From NCBI GenBank assembly GCA_903930095.1, contig CAIYXE010000781.1, forward strand, positions 1 to 6,222: a DNA stretch of 6,222 nucleotides, written 5' to 3'. A model generated the notes under the pieces. The model ran no database searches and was not told where the DNA came from. It saw only the letters and a list, made by a program, of their open reading frames with translations. This DNA is from an uncultured Hyphomicrobiales bacterium (lineage in GTDB: Bacteria; Pseudomonadota; Alphaproteobacteria; Rhizobiales; Aestuariivirgaceae). This document shows positions 1 to 6,222 of this stretch, in pieces (position 1 is the first letter of the stretch; each line of letters begins with the position of its first letter). The translations under genes and the position numbers were made by a program.

Positions 1-1334
<1,334 letters not shown>

Positions 1335-1489
1335 GGGGCACTCCGTGGGGAATTCGATTGTCTCAGGAGGTGTTAAGGCCGGGAGATGGTCCCGTCAAAT
1401 GAGCCGAAAGGCTGATGATGGAATCGGCAGGGCACCCGTGATCTGCGGACCATGTTGCGACGGTCACGATCCCGTTCGACAGCGGAAAG

Positions 1490-1526
1490 AACGATTGCAG
1501 AAGAAAGTCAGGTGTCTGTAATCGTT
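1490..1526. promoter_or_regulatory. 11-bp inverted repeat overlapping promoter-like hexamers on both strands
   Basis: The arms AACGATTGCAG (1490-1500) and CTGTAATCGTT (1516-1526) form an 11-bp inverted repeat with one mismatch, around a 15-nt spacer. In plus-strand RNA the mismatch becomes a G-U pair. On the plus strand the arms contain TTGCAG (1495-1500) and TGTAAT (1517-1522), 16 nt apart, resembling -35/-10 elements for the protease gene; TGTAAT is 5/6 to consensus but TTGCAG is poor. By symmetry the minus strand carries TTACAG and TGCAAT, also 16 nt apart, pointing toward pccB. A TATATT at 1526-1531 is an alternative -10 but lacks a good -35. The dyad is seen directly; promoter and operator roles are inference. 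Confidence 0.4.
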
Positions 1527-1603
1527 ATATTATTTGCTCTCTCCTTGGAAGAGCCATATGCCCGAAGAGCCAGCAACTTGTGCTGCTGGAGACAATCGCG
1601 CGC

Positions 1604-1607
1604 GGAG
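1604..1607 (+). promoter_or_regulatory. Ribosome binding site that fixes the protease start
   Basis: GGAG lies 7 nt before the ATG at 1615. This supports 1615 over the in-frame ATG at 1558 or TTG at 1534, which would put over 25 extra polar residues in front of the signal peptide. Confidence 0.7.
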
Positions 1608-1614
1608 TGGGCAG

Positions 1615-3240
1615 ATGAACCTTTGCAATCACGCGGGAAGAAGCGACAGGCGCCGTTACGGCGCAAAGGCGTGGGCTGCGCTGACCGTTCTGGGGCTGAT
1701 CATGGGGATTGGGCCCGCAGCAGCCGAGAGTGCCGCAAAACAGCCCTCGCTGCGCTTGTCTGAGACGGTTCCGGCGGGTTCCTCCCTCCGGCAGTTGGCG
1801 GAAAGCAACCCCGCTCTTGCCGCGGCGCTGGCGGCGTTCAGGGCGGAAGCGGCTGCAAAGGGCAGCGTCACGGTCGCGGTGAAGACCGCGGTGGCCTTCG
1901 CGCCCGAGACGCTGCTGACCCAGGCCGACGTCCTCGCGCAGCGCCGCGAGATCGCCGCCGCTGCGGCCGCCCTGCGCAAGGCGCTTCCCGGCGCCCGGCA
2001 CTTCGAGGCGCTGCAGGACAAGCCTTATGTGGTACTCGAGGTGGATGCGGCGGGCCTCTCGAGACTCGAGACACATCCCGGCCTCGTCCGGATCTCGGCG
2101 GGCGGGGAAGTCCAGTGGGCAAGGGACTTCGTGCAGCTCCGGTCCTCCCGGTTTGTCGACCCATCTCCGGCCCGATCGGACGTGTCACCGCGGATCATCG
2201 GTGGCACCGATGCAGGCCGTGACGTCCATCCCTTTCAGGTCGCACTTCTCTCCAAGGAACAGTCCAACAATCTGAGCGCTCAGTTCTGTGGCGGAGTGCT
2301 GGTGGCGCAAATTCATATTGTGACGGCCGCACATTGTGTCGACTTCTGGTCGAATCCGGCCAAGCAGGTCGATGTTCTGGTGGGAACACAGCAACTCGAT
2401 GGCAGCGGCAGGCGGGTCGCGGTGCAGCGGGACTTCGTTCACCCCGGATACAATTCGAAAACGGCGGACTATGATGTTGCCGTTGTGGAGCTCGCAGCGC
2501 CGGTGACCGATATCGCCTTTGCCAAAGTCGCGGACACCCAGCCGAACACCGCGGGTACGCGGCTCAGAACCACCGGCTGGGGTACGCGAACTCCAAACGT
2601 CGCTGACACGCCCGTGGCTCTACAAATGGCTGATGTCCCCTTCGTTACAACCTGCAGCTCCCTCGGCTCCCTCCGCCCCATCACGTCCCGCATGATCTGC
2701 GCTGGCGGCGAAGCGGGGAAGAGCTCCTGCGAGGGAGATTCGGGCGGCCCCCTGACCATCAACAGGGGAGCAGGCTACACCGAACTCGTCGGCATCGTAA
2801 GCTGGGGAATCAAGGACTGCGGCGCGGCGGGATACCCCGTTGCCTATGCCAATGTGGCGGAGACCAGCATCCGCAGCTTCATCCAGAAAATCGTCTTCAC
2901 GTCGTCGGGCACGATTGCCTTCTCGGCGGCCACGCAAAGCGTCAAAGAAGGTGAAAGGCGGGTGACGCTGACACTGCAGCGCTCCTCCGTCGAAGGTGCG
3001 GCGCGGGTGAGCTTTGGCACGGCGAATGGCACCGCCCTCAACAGGGCCGACTACCGCGGGACGTCAAGCACCGTGAGATTCAGGAAGGGGCAGGCGACGG
3101 CGACGATCACCATCTCGATCACCAACGACAGGAAAAAGGAGGGCGACGAAACCTTCACGGTGACCCTGTCTAAGCCCTCAATCGGATGGGCCCTGGGCAG
3201 AACAGCAACAACGGTGGTGACCATCACCGACAACGACTAG
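1615..3240 (+). CDS. Secreted S1-family serine protease with I9-like prosegment and C-terminal Calx-beta domain
   Basis: A predicted exported endopeptidase of 541 aa. A Sec-type signal peptide spans residues 1-37: basic n-region RRR at 12-14, hydrophobic stretch about 19-34, cleavage likely after AAA37. Residues about 84-167 (VTVAVK ... PYVVLEVDAAGLSRLETHPG ... ISAGGEV) resemble the I9 propeptide of subtilisin-type proteases. The chymotrypsin-fold domain begins at IIGG (194-197) after Arg193, the expected activation site. The catalytic triad is His240 (TAAHC), Asp287 (DYDVAV) and Ser376 (GDSGGP). Six cysteines (225, 241, 347, 362, 372, 402) match the three core disulfides of the fold, fitting an oxidising compartment. 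The primary-specificity position equivalent to residue 189 is Ser370 rather than Asp, so trypsin-like Arg/Lys cleavage is not expected; a chymotrypsin- or elastase-like preference is more likely. Residues about 432-541 form one Calx-beta domain, with an acidic EGDETFTVTL segment and a terminal TITDND, probably calcium binding. It stands alone between divergent pccB and the atp12 operon. The fold and activity are near certain; the prosegment assignment is by pattern only and the substrate is unknown. Confidence 0.93.
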   Translation: MNLCNHAGRSDRRRYGAKAWAALTVLGLIMGIGPAAAESAAKQPSLRLSETVPAGSSLRQLAESNPALAAALAAFRAEAAAKGSVTVAVKTAVAFAPETLLTQADVLAQRREIAAAAAALRKALPGARHFEALQDKPYVVLEVDAAGLSRLETHPGLVRISAGGEVQWARDFVQLRSSRFVDPSPARSDVSPRIIGGTDAGRDVHPFQVALLSKEQSNNLSAQFCGGVLVAQIHIVTAAHCVDFWSNPAKQVDVLVGTQQLDGSGRRVAVQRDFVHPGYNSKTADYDVAVVELAAPVTDIAFAKVADTQPNTAGTRLRTTGWGTRTPNVADTPVALQMADVPFVTTCSSLGSLRPITSRMICAGGEAGKSSCEGDSGGPLTINRGAGYTELVGIVSWGIKDCGAAGYPVAYANVAETSIRSFIQKIVFTSSGTIAFSAATQSVKEGERRVTLTLQRSSVEGAARVSFGTANGTALNRADYRGTSSTVRFRKGQATATITISITNDRKKEGDETFTVTLSKPSIGWALGRTATTVVTITDND

Positions 3241-3303
3241 GCTGCGGGTGGCTAGGTCCCGTTCGGGTGATGATTTAACGATAATCTAAGGCGACAATCA
3301 CAT

Positions 3304-3320
3304 TTTCGGTCGCACCGAAA
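3304..3320. repeat. Perfect 7-bp palindrome with 3-nt centre
   Basis: TTTCGGT-CGC-ACCGAAA, 63 nt after the protease stop codon. It could form a stem-loop ending protease transcription, but no U-run follows on either strand, so it is not a canonical intrinsic terminator. An operator-like protein-binding site is equally possible. It is the strongest symmetric element in this gap. Confidence 0.4.
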
Positions 3321-3606
3321 GAGCATTATGCCGCTTGTCACACCATTGGGGGTGGCAAGGGGAAAGACAGACGCAACGCCAGACTTTGACATCAGCGGCA
3401 CGCCAAACATGCGCCTTTATAGGGAGGTGGCCTTGGTCGGCGCTCCTCACCTTGCTGATCACATTCTGGTCCGCGTCTTCATGAAGCGCGGCGGAGCCAG
3501 CGCTGCGCCTAACGGAGCCGGCGGTGGCCGGATCATGCGCTAGGTGTTTAGTCCCGGCATTTGCTGGAGCGTCTCGCGATCAATAGCCTGCATCACGGTT
3601 CCACTG

Positions 3607-3618
3607 CCCCTCGTGGGG
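3607..3618 (-). terminator. Weak GC hairpin just after atp12
   Basis: CCCC-TCGT-GGGG, starting 5 nt beyond the atp12 stop codon. The stem is only 4 bp with no U-tract, so at most it marks the operon end or stabilises the 3' end; a Rho-dependent end is equally likely. Confidence 0.2.
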
Positions 3619-3622
3619 AGGG

Positions 3623-4342
3623 TTATGGTTCATGGTGAGATTTGTCTGTGACCTGCGCCAGCGTCATGAACCGGCAGCAAGCCATGAACTCCTGATAGCG
3701 CAAGGCCCGCCTCGCCTGGGCTTCGGCGTCCTGTCCCCAGTGCTCAACCTGGTAATCCTCGTCGACATGGGCCGCGTGCCAGGCGGCTTCGGGGTCGGTG
3801 GCGTTGCAAGCCAGCATCATGGCGATGAGGGCCGAGCCGGTGAGCGTCATCAGGGAATGGTAGGCGGCCAGCTGGAATTCGTTGAGGCTGCGAAGCGCCA
3901 GTGCATGCGCGGAAAGTGCTGCCCCGGGCTGCGGCTTGTGGATCACCCCCACCGTCACCTCGAAGGGCGCATCGAGCGCGGTGCGGGCCCAGTCGACCAC
4001 CGGGTTCCAGAAGGCGGCATGGCGCTCCACCAGCTGCGGCGGGTGGCTGGCGCGGTAGCAGACGAGGTCGCTGTTGGCATAATCCAGCACCTCCGCCTCG
4101 ATGCGCTGGCGGTCAGGCGCCACGCGGTCGATTGCCGTGTTGGCGAGCTTGGTGAACAGCATGGAAGCCGCATCGATCTTCTCGCCCTGCGCATCCCATT
4201 CGGCGGCGACGGCTTCGGCGAGCGCACGGGTGGGCAGGTGAAGGGAGGCTTTCAGTGGCGTCTTCACGGCGCGCCCATCCAATGCGATGCCGAGATCGTC
4301 TGTGACGGTCACGTCCTTGTAGAAGCGGCGGCGGAGGCTCAT
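3623..4342 (-). CDS. ATP12-family F1F0-ATPase assembly chaperone
   Basis: A 239-aa homologue of mitochondrial Atp12, which binds the F1 alpha subunit and helps alpha/beta assembly; in bacteria the family is largely alphaproteobacterial, and a matching role there is inferred from homology. Family landmarks in order: RRRFYKDVTV (4-13), LDGRAVKTP (21-29), AAEWDAQGEKID (46-57), FTKLANTAIDRV (63-74), DLVCYRA (92-98), and the acidic C-terminal block DEDYQVEHWGQDAEA (194-208). No signal peptide or membrane segment is seen, as expected for a cytoplasmic chaperone. The ATG at 4342 shares one base with the rluC stop (TGATG), and GGAGGAG inside the rluC end (4357-4351) sits 8 nt upstream, so start and translational coupling are well supported. 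It is the last gene of the crcB-rluC-atp12 operon. The length is normal for the family. Confidence 0.92.
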   Translation of the reverse strand: MSLRRRFYKDVTVTDDLGIALDGRAVKTPLKASLHLPTRALAEAVAAEWDAQGEKIDAASMLFTKLANTAIDRVAPDRQRIEAEVLDYANSDLVCYRASHPPQLVERHAAFWNPVVDWARTALDAPFEVTVGVIHKPQPGAALSAHALALRSLNEFQLAAYHSLMTLTGSALIAMMLACNATDPEAAWHAAHVDEDYQVEHWGQDAEAQARRALRYQEFMACCRFMTLAQVTDKSHHEP

Positions 4343-5328
4343 CAGGCCTGCTCCTCCTCGAAGCGGTTGGGGTCGAAGCCGAACATGGCGAAGCTCCGCA
4401 GCATGTGGTCCGGAAGCGGGGCCGAGATGTCGATCACGCCCTCACGCGGATGCGGGAAGACGATGCGGCGGGCGTGCAGGTGGAGTTTCTCATCCATGCC
4501 ATCCGGCATGTTGGCGAGGCCGCCGTATTTCTCGTCGCCCATGATGGGGGTTCCGATATGGGCCATGTGGGCGCGGAGCTGGTGCTGGCGGCCGGTGACG
4601 GGTTTCAAGGAGACCCAGGAGGTGACAGGCGGGGCCTTGTCGAGCACCGAATAGAAGGTGACGGCGCGCTGCTCATCCTCCTCCTCACCCGGCTGAGAGG
4701 CGCGCATGCGGTCGCCTTCGGGTCCCTTGGCCTTGATGAGGGCGACCTCGATGCGGCCCTGCGCGGGCTTCGGCACGCCCTTGACCATGGCCCAGTAGGT
4801 CTTCTTCACCGCGCGGGTCGCGAAGAGCTTGCCCAGTGCTGCGGCAATGGCGCGGCGTTTGGCGATGACGATGATGCCGGAGGTATCACGGTCGAGGCGG
4901 TGGACGAGCAATGGCCGCTCTCCGCGTTCGGCGCCGAGCCCCATCAGCAGCCCGTCAAGGTGGTAATGGGTTTTGGAGCCGCCCTGCACGGCGAGGCCTG
5001 CGGGCTTGTTCAGCACGAAGATGTCACGGTCCTCGTGGAGGACCATCGAGTCGAACAGGCGGCGCTCCTGCGGGGTCAGGGGCTTCACGTCCTCTTTCGG
5101 CAGGTCGGCGGGGCGGGTGTCGAAGGCCAAGGGCGGCACGCGGATCTCCTGCTCGGCCTCGAGCCTGGTGCTGGTCTTGGCCCGCGCGCCCGCCACGCGC
5201 ACCTGGCCGGTGCGGGTGAGCTTGTTGAGATAGGCGAAGGTCACCTGCGGGAAATGCACCTTGAACCAGCGGTCAAGCCGCATGCCGGCTTCATCCGCCG
5301 TCACCACGTGGCGCTTGACCTCACTCAT
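4342..5328 (-). CDS. rluC: RluA-family 23S rRNA pseudouridine synthase (RluC-type)
   Basis: A 328-aa enzyme converting specific uridines in 23S rRNA to pseudouridine. An S4 RNA-binding domain occupies about residues 15-64 (MRLDRWFKVHFP ... GQVRVAG). The catalytic domain starts near residue 96 (LHEDRDIFVLNKPAGLAVQGG). The signature HRLDRDTSG is at 143-151, with the predicted catalytic Asp146. Further conserved pieces are KTYWAMVKG (176-184), GRQHQLRAHMAHIG (246-259; more usual is GRTHQIRxH) and PIMGDEKYGG (261-270). The ATG at 5328 overlaps the crcB stop as ATGA. No Shine-Dalgarno is visible just upstream, which suggests translation by reinitiation or coupling from crcB. RluC and RluD share this architecture; the RluC name (E. 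coli sites 955/2504/2580) follows common practice and exact target uridines cannot be read from sequence. Confidence 0.93.
   Translation of the reverse strand: MSEVKRHVVTADEAGMRLDRWFKVHFPQVTFAYLNKLTRTGQVRVAGARAKTSTRLEAEQEIRVPPLAFDTRPADLPKEDVKPLTPQERRLFDSMVLHEDRDIFVLNKPAGLAVQGGSKTHYHLDGLLMGLGAERGERPLLVHRLDRDTSGIIVIAKRRAIAAALGKLFATRAVKKTYWAMVKGVPKPAQGRIEVALIKAKGPEGDRMRASQPGEEEDEQRAVTFYSVLDKAPPVTSWVSLKPVTGRQHQLRAHMAHIGTPIMGDEKYGGLANMPDGMDEKLHLHARRIVFPHPREGVIDISAPLPDHMLRSFAMFGFDPNRFEEEQA
4351..4357 (-). promoter_or_regulatory. Ribosome binding site of atp12 embedded in the rluC 3' end
   Basis: GGAGGAG on the minus strand, 8 nt before the atp12 ATG. It lies in the Glu-rich end of rluC, so ribosomes ending rluC pass over it immediately before the TGATG overlap. 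Confidence 0.65.
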
Positions 5329-5702
5329 GAGAACACGGCGCGGGCCAGGTGAAGGCCCGCGAAGACGGCCATAAGCGAGAGCAGCACCGAGGCTGCCGCA
5401 TAGCTGCCCGCCGCGAGATAGGCCTTCCGCTCCGCCAGCAGCGCGACATCCAGCGCGAAGGCCGAAAAGGTGGTGAAACCGCCGAGGATGCCGGTGGTGA
5501 GGAAGGCGCGCGCCTCCGGCCCGAGGTTCAGCTTCAGTGCCATCAGCCCCGTGAGAAGGCCCATGACGAGGCAGCCCGATACATTCACGATCAGCGTGTG
5601 CCAGGGAAACGCGGCGCCGAATGCCCTGCCCGACCAGACATTGACGCCATGGCGCGCCACGGCGCCGATGCCGCCGCCGAGGGCGACCCAGAGAACGATC
5701 AT
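5325..5702 (-). CDS. crcB: Fluoride-specific ion channel CrcB/Fluc
   Basis: A 125-aa inner-membrane channel exporting fluoride; the family works as a dual-topology dimer. Four hydrophobic helices fit about residues 2-20, 33-53, 66-89 and 97-121. Hallmarks are GGGIGAVARH (9-18), NVSG with the pore-lining Asn40, and GILGGFTTFSAF (71-82), which contains the Na+-site loop and the phenylalanine pair Phe79/Phe82 of the fluoride pore. The ATG at 5702 gives the normal family length, with GGAAGG just upstream (5711-5706, tight 3-nt spacing). An in-frame ATG at 5885 would add 61 polar residues, cross the hairpin at 5774-5808 and overlap the next gene, so it is rejected. First gene of the operon; its stop overlaps the rluC start by 4 nt. 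I do not recognise a fluoride riboswitch in the leader. Confidence 0.95.
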   Translation of the reverse strand: MIVLWVALGGGIGAVARHGVNVWSGRAFGAAFPWHTLIVNVSGCLVMGLLTGLMALKLNLGPEARAFLTTGILGGFTTFSAFALDVALLAERKAYLAAGSYAAASVLLSLMAVFAGLHLARAVFS

Positions 5703-5738
5703 GTGCCTTCCGGTGCCTTTCCCGCTGACATGGGGCCG

Positions 5739-5767
5739 GGAGTAACCGTCAGGTCTCATCGAGTCAA
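5739..5767 (-). promoter_or_regulatory. Candidate promoter of the crcB-rluC-atp12 operon
   Basis: On the minus strand TTGACT (5767-5762, 5/6 to the -35 consensus) is followed after 17 nt by TACTCC (5744-5739, poor -10). It lies between the putative terminator at 5774-5808 and crcB. The predicted RNA start is near 5732, giving a leader of about 30 nt. Good -35, weak -10: plausible for an alphaproteobacterium, unproven. Confidence 0.4.
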
Positions 5768-5773
5768 TGCAGC

Positions 5774-5808
5774 AAACCCGCCGCGCGCCGGGGGCGTGCA
5801 GCGGGTTT
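5774..5808 (-). terminator. Long GC-rich hairpin with A/T ends, probable terminator of the upstream minus-strand gene
   Basis: Outer arms AAACCCGC (5774-5781) and GCGGGTTT (5801-5808) pair over 8 bp. After a single C/A mismatch, inner arms GCGCGCC (5783-5789) and GGCGTGC (5793-5799) pair around a GGG loop. Plus-strand RNA pairs fully in the inner stem through one G-U; minus-strand RNA has an extra A/C mismatch there. It lies 18 nt past the stop of the 5827 gene, and the T's of the 3' arm stand in for a U-tract, which fits an intrinsic terminator read on the minus strand, perhaps bidirectional. Confidence 0.6.
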
Positions 5809-5826
5809 ACCTGAAGGGTGTCAGCC

Positions 5827-6222
5827 TCAGGCGGGGGCCATCTGCCTGAGTGAGCCCGCCAGCGTTTCCGAGCGCTTGTAGTCATCGGTCACGATGAGCA
5901 GGCCATCGGCGCACTGGTAATAGCGTTCCTTGGGTGTGAGCACCTTCTTCAGGCCCGCAAGCATGGCAGGATTGGTGGATGCTGCAGGTTCGATGTTGCG
6001 GATGCGGGCGTCGATCCAGTCGGCCCACCAGCGGTTGGCCTGCACGCCGCTCCATTCCAGCGCCAGCGCGGGATGATCGGTGAGATATTTCTCGATCGCC
6101 TTGTTGCTGGGCGCAATCACGACCTGCTGCAGCGTGCTGTCACCGAAGGAGGTCAGCAGGTCAAGCCTGTCGAGCACCGCGAGGAAGGCATCCGTTTCGC
6201 CATCTTGGCCCGCCGAGGCGGC
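5827..6222 (-). CDS. Unrecognised protein, C-terminal 131 codons (5'-truncated by window edge)
   Basis: The frame is open from the right edge to TGA at 5829-5827. An in-frame GTG at 6177 could be taken as a start, but the coding frame continues upstream of it with similar composition (AASAGQDGETDAFLAV), so the true start is probably outside the window. Visible features are a Trp-rich segment NRWWADWIDARIRN, a single cysteine in YYQCADGLLIV, and mixed charged/hydrophobic composition without membrane helices or repeats. GC-rich third positions and a strong hairpin after the stop support it as a real gene. I do not recognise the family. It sits where many relatives carry a gene upstream of crcB, but the sequence does not look like the C-terminus of the RarA recombination ATPase. 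The intervening hairpin argues against cotranscription with crcB. Confidence 0.7.
   Translation of the reverse strand, partial: AASAGQDGETDAFLAVLDRLDLLTSFGDSTLQQVVIAPSNKAIEKYLTDHPALALEWSGVQANRWWADWIDARIRNIEPAASTNPAMLAGLKKVLTPKERYYQCADGLLIVTDDYKRSETLAGSLRQMAPA

Larger units (their letters stand above)
3241..3622. other. Intergenic region of 382 bases without a convincing gene
   Basis: This lies between the converging protease gene (plus) and atp12 (minus). The only open frame is 3328-3543 (plus, 71 codons, MPLVTPLGVARG...). It resembles nothing I know, has only a weak AAAGAG upstream, and about 68% G/C at third positions, clearly below the neighbouring genes, so I treat it as noncoding. The region also holds the palindrome at 3304-3320 and a small CCCC/GGGG hairpin at 3607-3618. 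I see no tRNA, transposase remnant or direct-repeat structure. Confidence 0.55.

Noticed and set aside
1534..1614. Longer N-terminus for the protease (TTG 1534 or ATG 1558)
   Set aside because: It would give an n-region of more than 35 residues before the signal-peptide hydrophobic core. ATG 1615 has a well-spaced GGAG and a normal signal peptide.
1648..1668. Twin-arginine (Tat) signal in the protease
   Set aside because: The RRRYGAK stretch lacks the hydrophobic residues after the arginines expected in the Tat consensus, and the three disulfides fit Sec export.
3241..3275. CCCG/CGGG hairpin right after the protease stop as its terminator
   Set aside because: The 4-bp arms leave only two loop bases and no U-tract follows, so it cannot act as a standard intrinsic terminator.
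3328..3543. 71-codon plus-strand open frame as a gene
   Set aside because: No recognisable family, weak ribosome site, and third-position GC well below neighbouring genes; kept only as a note under the intergenic region.
3632..4654. 340-codon plus-strand open frame
   Set aside because: It is antisense to atp12 and the end of rluC, both clear family members. Long antisense frames are expected in GC-rich DNA, and its translation has no recognisable domain.
4405..5352. 315-codon plus-strand open frame
   Set aside because: Antisense shadow of rluC; His/Gly/Asp-rich translation typical of reversed GC-rich coding sequence.
5703..5773. Fluoride (crcB-motif) riboswitch upstream of crcB
   Set aside because: Riboswitches of this class often precede crcB, so I looked for the conserved GAUGG-type core and pseudoknot pairing. 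I could not assemble them in the short leader. A covariance-model search (Rfam RF01734) would settle it.
5703..5885. Extended crcB start at 5885
   Set aside because: The extra 61 residues are polar, overlap the neighbouring gene and read through the hairpin; the CrcB family begins at the hydrophobic MIVLWVALGG.

Overview
The window reads as a GC-rich alphaproteobacterial chromosome, most likely Hyphomicrobiales (Rhizobiales)-like. The clues are strong GC bias at third codon positions, an ATP12-type F1-ATPase assembly chaperone (in bacteria essentially an alphaproteobacterial gene), and its packing with a RluA-family pseudouridine synthase and crcB. The genus cannot be told from this sequence alone.

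Layout from left to right: (1) 1-1334, minus strand: the first 444 codons of the beta subunit of propionyl-CoA carboxylase (pccB), running off the left edge. (2) 1335-1614: a divergent intergenic region with an 11-bp inverted repeat that contains promoter-like hexamers on both strands. (3) 1615-3240, plus strand: a secreted chymotrypsin-fold (S1) serine protease with a signal peptide, an N-terminal prosegment resembling the I9 inhibitor/propeptide of subtilisins, an intact His-Asp-Ser triad and a C-terminal Calx-beta domain. It is the only plus-strand gene I accept and the most distinctive object here. (4) 3241-3622: about 380 bases with no convincing gene, holding a perfect short palindrome. 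(5) 3623-5702, minus strand: a compact operon transcribed crcB -> rluC -> atp12 with 4-nt and 1-nt overlaps. (6) 5703-5826: an intergenic gap with a candidate crcB promoter and a long GC-rich hairpin, probably the terminator of the next gene. (7) 5827-6222, minus strand: the C-terminal 131 codons of a protein I do not recognise, running off the right edge.

The minus-strand genes are housekeeping: propionyl-CoA carboxylation, fluoride export, 23S rRNA pseudouridylation and F1-ATPase assembly. They do not form one pathway; the three-gene operon is conserved clustering rather than an obvious functional unit. The protease stands alone, is exported, and probably belongs to the accessory genome. 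I see no tRNA or rRNA gene, CRISPR array, insertion sequence, toxin-antitoxin pair or phage gene. I do not find a clear undescribed multi-gene system. The best leads are the protease's domain combination and the symmetric promoter/dyad upstream of it.
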